From positions 686,001 to 750,000 of the forward strand of contig NZ_CP101827.1 in the NCBI RefSeq assembly GCF_024498295.1: a stretch of DNA of 64,000 nucleotides. The letters run 5' to 3'. This stretch comes from Thermocaproicibacter melissae (GTDB lineage: Bacteria; Bacillota; Clostridia; Oscillospirales; Acutalibacteraceae). Of the stretch, positions 37,544-45,191 are shown piece by piece (position 1 is the stretch's first letter; each line of letters starts with the position of its first letter). The translations under genes and the position numbers were made by a program. The notes below the pieces were generated by a model, which saw nothing but the letters and a program-made list of their open reading frames with translations, was not told the origin of the DNA and did not search any database.

Positions 37544-38590
37544 TCAATAAATAAACATCGCGTCGCCGAAGCTGAAAAAGCGATATCTTTCCTGAACAGC
37601 TACACGATATGCATTCATCGTGTGATCATACCCGGCTAGCGCTGCAACAAGCATAATCAACGTGCTTTCCGGCAAATGGAAATTCGTAATCAATCCATCC
37701 ATAGCCTTAAACTCAAAACCGGGATAAATGAAAATATCGGTCCAGCCTGCGCTCTCTTTGATACATCCCTCTTTTGCCGCGACACCTTCCAGGGTACGGC
37801 AGCTTGTTGTTCCGACGCAGATGACCCTACCGCCGTTTTTCTTTGTTTCATTGATAATATCCGCAGATGCTTTTGGCATAAAGTAATGCTCGGAATGCAT
37901 CTTATGCTCCGTAATTTTTTCCACGGTTACCGGGCGGAAGGTGCCTAAGCCGACATGAAGCGTTACAAAGGCGAGCTTGACTCCCTTTTTCTGAATCCTT
38001 TCCAACAGCTCAGGTGTAAAGTGCAATCCAGCCGTTGGGGCAGCGGCAGAACCGACTTCTTTCGAGTAAACCGTCTGATAGCGCTCCTTATCCTTCAATT
38101 CCGATTTGATATAATGCGGAAGCGGCATCTGACCAATCTTGTCCAAAATTTCATAGAAGTTGCCGTCGTAGGTAAAGCGAGCAAGACGGTTACCGTCTTC
38201 GACAATGTCGAGAATTTCTGCCTTCAGTTCACCGTTGCCGAAAGTGAAACGTGAACCGGGCTTTGCGCGCCTGCCCGGACCTGTAAGGACTTCCCACACG
38301 TCGCCTTCCTTGTGATTGAGCAGAAGAAATTCTACTTTTGCTCCGGTATCTTCTTTAATACCGAATAATCTTGCAGGCAGAACACGAGAGTCATTCAGCA
38401 CAAGGCAGTCGTTGGGGTTCAGGTAGTCGATAATATCGCGAAAATGCTTATGCTCGATTTCCCCGGTCTTTTTATTCAAAAGAAGAAGCCTAGAGGAATC
38501 TCTCGGCTCCACTGGCGTTTGTGCTATCAATTCTTTCGGAAGGTCATAATAAAAGTCGCTTGTTTTCATTTCATTTAGGTTTAATCCCAT
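37544..38590 (-). CDS. queA: S-adenosylmethionine:tRNA ribosyltransferase-isomerase
   Basis: Transfers and isomerises the ribosyl group of SAM onto preQ1-tRNA to give epoxyqueuosine. The 348 residues include [29 protein letters not shown] and [15 protein letters not shown]. The ATG at 38590 has AGGAGAT about 9-10 bases upstream; the internal ATG at 38569 has none. No preQ1 riboswitch is evident in its short leader. First gene of queA-tgt-yajC. Confidence 0.97.
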   Translation of the reverse strand: MGLNLNEMKTSDFYYDLPKELIAQTPVEPRDSSRLLLLNKKTGEIEHKHFRDIIDYLNPNDCLVLNDSRVLPARLFGIKEDTGAKVEFLLLNHKEGDVWEVLTGPGRRAKPGSRFTFGNGELKAEILDIVEDGNRLARFTYDGNFYEILDKIGQMPLPHYIKSELKDKERYQTVYSKEVGSAAAPTAGLHFTPELLERIQKKGVKLAFVTLHVGLGTFRPVTVEKITEHKMHSEHYFMPKASADIINETKKNGGRVICVGTTSCRTLEGVAAKEGCIKESAGWTDIFIYPGFEFKAMDGLITNFHLPESTLIMLVAALAGYDHTMNAYRVAVQERYRFFSFGDAMFIY

Positions 38591-38646
38591 TCTATATAAT
38601 CTCCTATTTATAATTTACCTTTTACCCGCAGTCTATTATAAATAAA

Positions 38647-38676
38647 TTGACAACTAATAGCAACACATGGTATTAT
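38647..38676 (+). promoter_or_regulatory. Promoter of the lysine operon
   Basis: TTGACA (38647-38652), 18 bases, TATTAT (38671-38676). Transcription should start just before the riboswitch aptamer at 38700. Confidence 0.75.
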
Positions 38677-38699
38677 ATTTTTAATTTAATAATCCCGTA

Positions 38700-38862
38700 G
38701 ATAGAGGCGCAGAATTTATGATTAGCTGCCGGGAGACCGCCGTGGGTCGAGGAATGGCTGTGAAAGGAAATTCTGCCGAAGGGAACGCTTGACGGATTGC
38801 GTTTGCCTGGTCGTGATGCGAATAGTGTCCCGACTGTCATCATTTATTGATGGAGCGCTATC
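38700..38862 (+). ncRNA. Lysine riboswitch aptamer (L box)
   Basis: Matches the lysine aptamer: P1 GATAG (38700-38704) pairs with CTATC (38858-38862); conserved AGAGGCGC follows P1, then the TGAAAGG and GCCGAAGGG junction elements, and ACTGTCATC before GGAGCGCTATC. It controls asd-dapA-dapB downstream. The remainder of the leader (38863-38950) is the expression platform with the terminator listed next. Confidence 0.95.
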
Positions 38863-38950
38863 AAATCAATGTGCTGCAAGAGTTGCAGCATCGTTCGATT
38901 TGTATTTATTCTCCATAAATGATGACCGGTTTTAGAACCGGCTTTTTTAT
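38863..38950 (+). terminator. Riboswitch expression platform and terminator
   Basis: After the aptamer come a hairpin TGCTGCAA-GAG-TTGCAGCA (38872-38890), flanked by CAAATC/GATTTG that can extend it, and the terminator CCGGTT-TTAG-AACCGG (38926-38941) followed by C and T6. ATAAATGATGA (38915-38925), just 5' of the terminator, is the exact complement of TCATCATTTAT (38837-38847) in the aptamer, so an alternative 11-bp helix with the aptamer is possible. Lysine binding should favour termination. Confidence 0.85.
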
Positions 38951-39024
38951 TATCTATTATCTTGGAATATTGTCAGATTTTTCTTCCAATATTATCATAG
39001 AATATTATAGGAGGTTTTCACAAT

Positions 39025-40104
39025 ATGAAGAAGTATCGCGTAGGAGTGATCGGTGCAACCGGCATGGTGGGTCAGCGCTTCATCACCTTGCTGGATAACC
39101 ACCCGTGGTTTCAGCTTGCCGTGCTTGCAGCAAGTTCACGTTCCGCCGGAAAGACTTATGAAGAGGCCCTTGGCGGTCGTTGGCAAATGACCACTCCCCT
39201 TCCCGAGCGCGTTAAAAATATGGTTGTATATGACGCAGAAAAAGACAAAAAGAAGATTGCTGAGAGTGTAGATTTTGTTTTCTGCGCCGTAAATATGGAT
39301 AAACAGAAAACGAAAGAGCTAGAAGATGCTTATGCTCAATTGGAATGTCCGGTTATCTCGAATAACAGTGCACACCGTGGTGACCCCGATGTTCCGATGA
39401 TTATTCCTGAAATCAACCCGGATCATGCTGTTGTCATTGAGACACAGCGCAAACGTCTTGGAACAAAACGTGGCTTTGTTGCTGTAAAATCGAACTGTTC
39501 CATCCAAAGTTATGTGCCTGCAATTACGCCCCTTCTTGATTTAGGCGTTACAAAAGTACTTGCATGCACTTATCAGGCAATTTCAGGTGCAGGAAAAACT
39601 TTTAAGACATGGCCTGAAATGGTTGACAACCTAATTCCGTTTATCGGGGGTGAAGAAGGAAAATCTGAGAATGAACCATTGAAGGTTTGGGGGCATGTTG
39701 AAAACGGCATTATTGTTAACGCCGTAAAGCCGGATATCACAACGCAGTGCCTGCGTGTCCCCGTTTCCGACGGCCATACGGCGGCGGTCTTTGTTTCGAT
39801 GGAAAAGAAAATTCCGGTGGAAGAAATCATTGCAAGATGGGAGAATTACAGCGGCGAGCCTCAAAAGCTGAAACTGCCAAGTGCCCCGAAACAGTTCCTG
39901 CATTATTTCCATGAAGATGACCGCCCGCAGGCAAGACTTGACCGCAACCTTGAAAACGGAATGGCTATTTCCATCGGCAGACTCCGCGAGGATACCCAGT
40001 ATGACTACAAGTTTGTCAGTCTCTCTCACAACACCCTGCGCGGTGCAGCCGGCGGCGGTGTTCTGATGGCAGAACTTCTCTGTGCCAAAGGTTACCTCGA
40101 TTAA
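39025..40104 (+). CDS. asd: Aspartate-semialdehyde dehydrogenase
   Basis: NADPH-dependent reduction of aspartyl phosphate to the semialdehyde. The 359 residues are of the archaeal/fungal-like long type rather than the E. coli type. NADP motif GVIGATGMVGQRF at the start, catalytic Cys in KSNCSIQSYVPA, His in SDGHTAAVF. AGGAGG precedes the ATG. First gene after the lysine riboswitch. Confidence 0.97.
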   Translation: MKKYRVGVIGATGMVGQRFITLLDNHPWFQLAVLAASSRSAGKTYEEALGGRWQMTTPLPERVKNMVVYDAEKDKKKIAESVDFVFCAVNMDKQKTKELEDAYAQLECPVISNNSAHRGDPDVPMIIPEINPDHAVVIETQRKRLGTKRGFVAVKSNCSIQSYVPAITPLLDLGVTKVLACTYQAISGAGKTFKTWPEMVDNLIPFIGGEEGKSENEPLKVWGHVENGIIVNAVKPDITTQCLRVPVSDGHTAAVFVSMEKKIPVEEIIARWENYSGEPQKLKLPSAPKQFLHYFHEDDRPQARLDRNLENGMAISIGRLREDTQYDYKFVSLSHNTLRGAAGGGVLMAELLCAKGYLD

Positions 40105-40152
40105 TCTCTGTCTGCAACGATAAACCCGATTCCTTACGGGGAGGCTATGAAC

Positions 40153-41043
40153 ATGAAAAAAGAATTGTTTACCGGTTCCGCCGTGGCACTGGTTACGCCG
40201 ATGCATGCGGACGGTTCTATCAATTATGATACGCTCGGAAAGCTCGTAGATTATCATCTTCAGAATGGTACCGATGCGATTGTAGCCTGCGCCACAACAG
40301 GTGAATCACCAGTGCTGAGCCACGAAGAGCACTGTAAGGTCGTTGAATTCATTGTCAAGCGTGTCGCTAAGAAGATTCCTGTAATTGCAAGTTCAGGAAG
40401 CAACAACACTGCTTATGCGCTGGAGCTTTCCAAAGACCTACAGAGTGTCGGCGCCGATGGCCTTCTGATGATAACGCCGTATTACAATAAAACGTCACAG
40501 GTTGGTTTTGTGAAGCATTTTACTTACATTGCTGACCACGTTGACCTCCCGATTATCTTATATAATATCCCATCCAGAACTGGATGTAATATTATGCCGG
40601 AGACCTATTTTGAGCTTTCCAAACATCCCAATATTGTGGGAACAAAAGAGGCAAACGGCGATCTTGCAGCGGCTGCTAAAACCGCGGCGTTGTGCGGCGA
40701 GAATCTTGCCATCTATTCCGGCGAAGACAATCTGACGCTCCCGATTCTTTCCATCGGCGGAAAGGGCGTCATCTCAACCAGTGCGAACATAATTCCAAAA
40801 GTTATGAGCGATATCTGTCATCTCGATTTCCAAGGGAATGAGAAAGAAAGCAGGCAGCTGTTTTTAAAGTATCTCGACGTAATGAACACTTTGTTCATCG
40901 ACGTCAACCCGATGCCGGTTAAGGCTGCGATGAATATGGTTGGTTGGGACTGCGGCAAATGCCGCCTTCCCCTTACTGAAATCAGTAAAGAAAATGAAGC
41001 CAAGCTTCGCCAGACTCTTCAAAAATACGGATTGCTTGCCTGA
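40153..41043 (+). CDS. dapA: 4-hydroxy-tetrahydrodipicolinate synthase
   Basis: Condenses pyruvate with aspartate semialdehyde, the first lysine-specific step. The 296-residue TIM barrel shows ATTGESPVL, the tyrosine pair region MITPYYNKTSQ, and the Schiff-base Lys in VGTKEANGDL. The ATG at 40153 is chosen (GGGGAGG 8 bases upstream); the ATG at 40147 is too near that site. Confidence 0.97.
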   Translation: MKKELFTGSAVALVTPMHADGSINYDTLGKLVDYHLQNGTDAIVACATTGESPVLSHEEHCKVVEFIVKRVAKKIPVIASSGSNNTAYALELSKDLQSVGADGLLMITPYYNKTSQVGFVKHFTYIADHVDLPIILYNIPSRTGCNIMPETYFELSKHPNIVGTKEANGDLAAAAKTAALCGENLAIYSGEDNLTLPILSIGGKGVISTSANIIPKVMSDICHLDFQGNEKESRQLFLKYLDVMNTLFIDVNPMPVKAAMNMVGWDCGKCRLPLTEISKENEAKLRQTLQKYGLLA

Positions 41044-41069
41044 ATATTAAAAAGGAAGTTTCAAGAGGT

Positions 41070-41822
41070 ATGCTTAGAATTATTTTAAGCGGGTGCTGTG
41101 GCTCCATGGGTGCTGCAGTCACATCCTGCGCGAAAAGCATGGACGATTGTAAAATTGTAGCAGGAATTGATATCAAAAACACCGCGATTTCAGATTTCCC
41201 TATTTTCAGCCAACCCAAGGAAATTACGCAAGAGGCGGATGTCCTGATTGATTTTTCAAACCCTTCCCTACTGGACTCGCTGTTGGACTTCTGCCTTGAA
41301 AAGAGCGTTGCTGCTGTTCTTTGCACAACAGGTTATTCGCAAGAGCAAATCAGTAAAATTAAGCTTGCGTCAAAACAGATTCCGGTGTTTTTCTCCGGAA
41401 ATATGTCACTCGGTGTGAATTTGCTGATTGAGCTTTCAAAAACTGCCGCAAAGGTTCTCGGAAACAGTTTTGATATCGAAATTGTTGAGAAACACCACAA
41501 CAGGAAATTGGATGCTCCAAGCGGTACAGCACTTATGATTGCCGATGGTATTTCTTCCGCACTCGGCAAAGAGATGCACTATGTCTATGATCGCCATTCA
41601 CAGCGTAAGCCTAGAGACAAAGCTGACATTGGAATTCATTCCATCCGCGGCGGTACGATTGTCGGAGAACATGATGTGATTTTCGCCGGTCAGCACGAAG
41701 TGATAACATTGTCGCACAGAGCGGAGTCACGCGATATTTTTGCCTTGGGCGCCTTGAATGCGGCTAAGTTTTTGTCACGTCAAGGCGTAGGACTTTACAG
41801 TATGCCTGATTTATTAAAATAG
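41070..41822 (+). CDS. dapB: 4-hydroxy-tetrahydrodipicolinate reductase
   Basis: NAD(P)H-dependent reduction to tetrahydrodipicolinate, needed for lysine and for diaminopimelate in the wall and dipicolinate in spores. The 250 residues have the nucleotide loop GCCGSMGAAV, the catalytic EKHHNRKLDAPSGTA, and the GTIVGEHDV strand. 26 bases after dapA. Confidence 0.97.
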   Translation: MLRIILSGCCGSMGAAVTSCAKSMDDCKIVAGIDIKNTAISDFPIFSQPKEITQEADVLIDFSNPSLLDSLLDFCLEKSVAAVLCTTGYSQEQISKIKLASKQIPVFFSGNMSLGVNLLIELSKTAAKVLGNSFDIEIVEKHHNRKLDAPSGTALMIADGISSALGKEMHYVYDRHSQRKPRDKADIGIHSIRGGTIVGEHDVIFAGQHEVITLSHRAESRDIFALGALNAAKFLSRQGVGLYSMPDLLK

Positions 41823-41834
41823 GAGGTCTTTTGC

Positions 41835-42296
41835 ATGGCACTCTCACCAAAAGTATCCGTAAAAGAAGACATCACGCTGATTGTCCTGCAAGATTGCCCA
41901 CCGGAACTGAACTTTGTTGCTGATGTATTTCAGAAAATCGGCCAGCTCGGTGTAGACGTTGACATGATTTCCTTAGCGCCGTCCCAAGGTTCAAACACTT
42001 CTGTGTCCTTCACAATCGCAGATGCTGACCTTGACAAGATACTTAGCTTTACATCTGAACTTCGCGACAAAGTCCGTGTAAAAGCGATTGTAAGCAGCGG
42101 AAACTGCAAAATTTCCGTCTATGACCCGAATATGGTGAACGCACCGGGGCTTGCTGCACAAGTCTTTGCAGCTGCTGCTAGTGTTGATTGCGATATCAGA
42201 CTGATTACGACTTCTGAAGTTGATATTTCCCTTTTGGTTACGGCTGCGGATGCACCGGAAACGGTGAAGGCTCTGAAAAGCAAATTCAGCGCGTAA
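41835..42296 (+). CDS. Stand-alone aspartokinase-like ACT domain protein
   Basis: A 153-residue protein made only of two ACT domains like the regulatory C-terminus of aspartate kinase (PPELNFVADVFQKIGQLGVDVDMIS, then CDIRLITTSEVDISLLV). The whole kinase domain is absent. AGGAGG lies 7-8 bases before the ATG, and the gene follows dapB by 12 bases, so it is made under lysine-riboswitch control. It may act like the aspartokinase beta subunit that B. subtilis makes from an internal start, conferring lysine or threonine sensitivity on a catalytic subunit encoded elsewhere. That role is inference. Confidence 0.88.
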   Translation: MALSPKVSVKEDITLIVLQDCPPELNFVADVFQKIGQLGVDVDMISLAPSQGSNTSVSFTIADADLDKILSFTSELRDKVRVKAIVSSGNCKISVYDPNMVNAPGLAAQVFAAAASVDCDIRLITTSEVDISLLVTAADAPETVKALKSKFSA

Positions 42297-42314
42297 AACT
42301 GAATTGAATACAAA

Positions 42315-42342
42315 AAAGCTCAGCAGATTACTGCTGAGCTTT
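42315..42342. terminator. Bidirectional terminator of the lysine operon and rlmH
   Basis: AAAGCTCAGCAG-ATTA-CTGCTGAGCTTT, a 12-bp stem with a 4-base loop, between convergent genes; A6 before and TTTATTT after. The hairpin reaches the last bases of rlmH. Confidence 0.88.
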
Positions 42343-42820
42343 ATTTATGATATTTTCCGTGATTGATAATTTGAAAAGCGCGGTAAATCTGTTCCATCAG
42401 CATAACTCGAGCAAGTTGATGCGGAAATGTCATTGGAGAGAAAGAAATTCGTAGATCGGCTTTTTCTTTCACACGTTGACTCAACCCAAAAGAACTCCCG
42501 ATAATAAAATCAATTGAGCCATAACCTTGAACACCATAAGATTCCATTTTTTCGGCAAACTCAACGGAAGAGAACTGTTTCCCTTCAATGCATAAAGCAA
42601 TTACCTTGGAGCCGGTTGATGCTTTTTCAATCCACTCCCCTTCTTTCTCCAAAGCAGCAGCAATCTGCGCTGCGGAAGGGTCTGACGGAAGGCGGCATTC
42701 CGGCAGTTCCGTCAAGCTGAAATTACAGAATTGCCCTAACCGTTTTTCATATTCGGCGAACGCATCGCGCCAATAAGATTCTTTTAATTTTCCGACACAA
42801 ATCAAATGAAGCTTCATCAT
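42341..42820 (-). CDS. rlmH: 23S rRNA pseudouridine-1915 N3-methyltransferase
   Basis: SPOUT-fold methyltransferase acting on the 70S ribosome at helix 69. The 159 residues contain DFIIGSSFGLS (SAM knot) and the classic end LARVMLMEQIYRAFQIINHGKYHK split over the C-terminus. It starts 9 bases after a WalJ-like gene; the two are neighbours in many Firmicutes. Two adjacent ATGs (42820, 42817) are possible; no strong ribosome site. Confidence 0.97.
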   Translation of the reverse strand: MMKLHLICVGKLKESYWRDAFAEYEKRLGQFCNFSLTELPECRLPSDPSAAQIAAALEKEGEWIEKASTGSKVIALCIEGKQFSSVEFAEKMESYGVQGYGSIDFIIGSSFGLSQRVKEKADLRISFSPMTFPHQLARVMLMEQIYRAFQIINHGKYHK

Positions 42821-42829
42821 GGCAATTTC

Positions 42830-43624
42830 TCAAAAAACAATCGTACGGGTCTCCGTATTTGCAATCGGAGCTACATACAGTTCAAAGTCGATTCCCTGCT
42901 TCATTCCGGACATGCGCAGAGAACAAAGCGAAGTCTGGAAGGCAAGTTCTGGTGTGTTATTCTCCCGGCTTAAGTGGGCGAGTACAAAACGCGTTGAACC
43001 ATTGCGAACAAGATATTCCAGTTCGGCAGCGCAGTCGTCATTGGAAAGATGTCCGGTTTTCGATAGAATCCGGCGTTTCAAAACATACGGATATGGTCCG
43101 TTTTCCAACATTCTTACATCATGATTCGATTCGAGCACAACAAGGTCTGAGCCCTCCAGAGAACGCCGAACCTCCTCCGAAAGATAGCCCAAGTCTGTGG
43201 ACAGAGCTATTTTTCTGCCATCCGGTAAATCAATGCGGTAGCCGGAACATTCTGCACTGTCATGAGGAATCGGAAACGGAGAAATCTTCATCCCAGCTGC
43301 TTCAATCCCTGTTTTTGGAATTACAAAGGACTCGATTTTGTCGTTCACGCAGCCCATTTTTTGGAGCGCATTTAGCGTGCCTGACGAAGCGTAAACGGGG
43401 ATTTTTAAGCGCGAGGCTAAAACACGCAGTCCTGACACATGGTCGGAATGCTCATGTGTAACAAAAATTGCCCTAATTTTAGCGGGGTCAATGTCACAGG
43501 CTTTGAGCATTTCTAATATTTGTTTTGCAGAACGGCCGGCATCAATCAGAATTCCGTCAGTTGCCGAGCCTATGTAATAACTGTTTCCAGTGCTTCCACT
43601 GAAAAGCGGACAAAATCTGGCCAT
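42830..43624 (-). CDS. MBL-fold hydrolase (WalJ/YycJ-like)
   Basis: Metallo-beta-lactamase-fold phosphodiesterase of 264 residues; relatives (YycJ/WalJ) are linked to the WalRK cell-wall system and mismatch repair. Metal motifs: THEHSDHVSGL, DLGYLSEEV, ESNHD, and a late LAHLSRENNTPELA. The start at ATG 43624 has GGGGGA close upstream; the earlier start lies within the murA terminator. No walRK genes are present here, but rlmH is adjacent, as in B. subtilis near yycJ (rlmH was yydA). Confidence 0.88.
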   Translation of the reverse strand: MARFCPLFSGSTGNSYYIGSATDGILIDAGRSAKQILEMLKACDIDPAKIRAIFVTHEHSDHVSGLRVLASRLKIPVYASSGTLNALQKMGCVNDKIESFVIPKTGIEAAGMKISPFPIPHDSAECSGYRIDLPDGRKIALSTDLGYLSEEVRRSLEGSDLVVLESNHDVRMLENGPYPYVLKRRILSKTGHLSNDDCAAELEYLVRNGSTRFVLAHLSRENNTPELAFQTSLCSLRMSGMKQGIDFELYVAPIANTETRTIVF

Positions 43625-43635
43625 ATTTCCCCCAA

Positions 43636-43667
43636 AAGAAAAAGGATTGGCAGCAACCAATCCTTTT
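43636..43667 (-). terminator. Terminator of murA
   Basis: AAAAGGATTGG and CCAATCCTTTT form an 11-bp hairpin with a 6-base loop, followed on the minus strand by TTCTTTTGGG. It sits 4 bases after the murA stop and immediately before the WalJ-like gene. Confidence 0.8.
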
Positions 43668-43671
43668 GTTA

Positions 43672-44955
43672 TTAGATTGCCTGTGCAGCCTCAGGCTCAG
43701 GAATGTGAACACGTCGTATATCTGCACCGAGCTTGCGAAGCTTTCCTTCAATATTTTCGTATCCACGCTCAATTTGTTGAATATTTTCAATCTGTGTAAC
43801 ACCGCGTGCGCAAAGACCGGCAATTACAAGCGCGGCACCTGCACGCAAGTCAGTTGCTTTTACAGGCGCTGCATCAAAGTGATCAATTCCCTCCACAATC
43901 GCTAATTTGCCATCTACGGAAATTTGAGCACCCATGCGCTTCAATTCTTCAACATAACGAAAACGGTTATCCCATACGCTTTCGTTTATGATGCTTGTCC
44001 CTTCGGCGAGGGAAAGAAGCACGGCAATTTGAGGCTGCATATCTGTCGGAAAGCCCGGGTGCGGCATTGTCTTGATATTGCACTTGTGCAGTTTTCCATT
44101 CCTGCATACGCGAATGGAATCATCGTATTCTTCAACCGTTACGCCCATTTCTTCCAGCTTGGCTGAAATAGACTCAAGATGTTTCGGAATAACGTTGCGA
44201 ACAAGCACGTTTCCGCAGGTTGCAGCTGCTGCAACCATATAAGTTCCAGCTTCTATCTGGTCAGGAATAATAGAATAGTTTGTACCGTTCAGTTTGGAAA
44301 CACCGAAGATCTTGATTACGTCGGTTCCCGCGCCGCGAATATCTGCGCCCATTGAATTCAGAAAGTTTGCAAGGTCGACAATGTGCGGCTCTTTTGCCGC
44401 GTTTTCAATGATGGTATTTCCTTCAGCGCGAACAGCCGCCAACATAATATTAGCGGTCGCACCAACAGAGGCAACATCCAGGTAAATGCTGTTGCCAACT
44501 AATTTGTCTGCATAAATGTCGACCATACCGCCCTCGATACGGTATTTTGCGCCAAGTGCTGCAAATCCCTTCAGGTGCTGGTCAATGGGCCTTACACCAA
44601 AGTCACAGCCACCGGGCATCGTTACTACTGCATGATGGAAACGCCCGAGGAGTGCGCCCATCAAATAATAAGAACCACGCATATGGCGCGCAAGTTCTTC
44701 TGATGCAATATACGTGTTTATTGGAGTAGGATCAATTTCAATGGAAGCTTTATTAGGAATTCTGATTTTTGCTCCCAAATCATATAGAATTCGCGTCATG
44801 GAATTGACGTCGGTTATATTTGGAATGTTCTCAATACGGCATACGCCGTCAGAAAGAATGGTAGCGGGAAGAATTGCAATTGCCGCATTCTTTGCCCCGC
44901 TTATTTCAACTTCGCCGTTTAGGTTGTGTCCGCCAGATATCACAAACTTATCCAA
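43672..44955 (-). CDS. murA: UDP-N-acetylglucosamine 1-carboxyvinyltransferase
   Basis: First committed step of peptidoglycan synthesis, the fosfomycin target. The 427 residues show SGAKNAAIAILPA near the start and the fosfomycin-binding cysteine in MPGGCDFGVRPIDQHLKGF. I choose a TTG at 44955 with GGAG 9 bases before it; this gives the normal N-terminus MDKFVISGG and puts the cysteine at position 117. The longer frame to 44970 would lack a ribosome site. Firmicutes often have two MurA; this could be either. Confidence 0.96.
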   Translation of the reverse strand: MDKFVISGGHNLNGEVEISGAKNAAIAILPATILSDGVCRIENIPNITDVNSMTRILYDLGAKIRIPNKASIEIDPTPINTYIASEELARHMRGSYYLMGALLGRFHHAVVTMPGGCDFGVRPIDQHLKGFAALGAKYRIEGGMVDIYADKLVGNSIYLDVASVGATANIMLAAVRAEGNTIIENAAKEPHIVDLANFLNSMGADIRGAGTDVIKIFGVSKLNGTNYSIIPDQIEAGTYMVAAAATCGNVLVRNVIPKHLESISAKLEEMGVTVEEYDDSIRVCRNGKLHKCNIKTMPHPGFPTDMQPQIAVLLSLAEGTSIINESVWDNRFRYVEELKRMGAQISVDGKLAIVEGIDHFDAAPVKATDLRAGAALVIAGLCARGVTQIENIQQIERGYENIEGKLRKLGADIRRVHIPEPEAAQAI

Positions 44956-45098
44956 TCCGGTACGCTCCAATCAAAAAATCAAACATCAATATTATCTCAC
45001 ATTTGCGTGGAATATTGTGTTTGGAGTAAAGAACAAAAGAAAAGAATTCTGAAATTGTATGACAAACTTCCACACAACCACAAAATAACAACATATTG

Positions 45099-45127
45099 AT
45101 GATAATATAAAAAACGCAAAAAGTCAA
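45099..45127 (-). promoter_or_regulatory. Promoter of murA
   Basis: Minus-strand TTGACT (45127-45122), 17 bases, TATCAT (45104-45099). It gives an AT-rich leader of about 135 bases in which I found no known riboswitch. Confidence 0.6.
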
Positions 45128-45191
45128 CCGTATATCTACATTCTGCAGCTAAAAATTATTCTATTCAAAAATAATACGCTGTGTGCATAAT

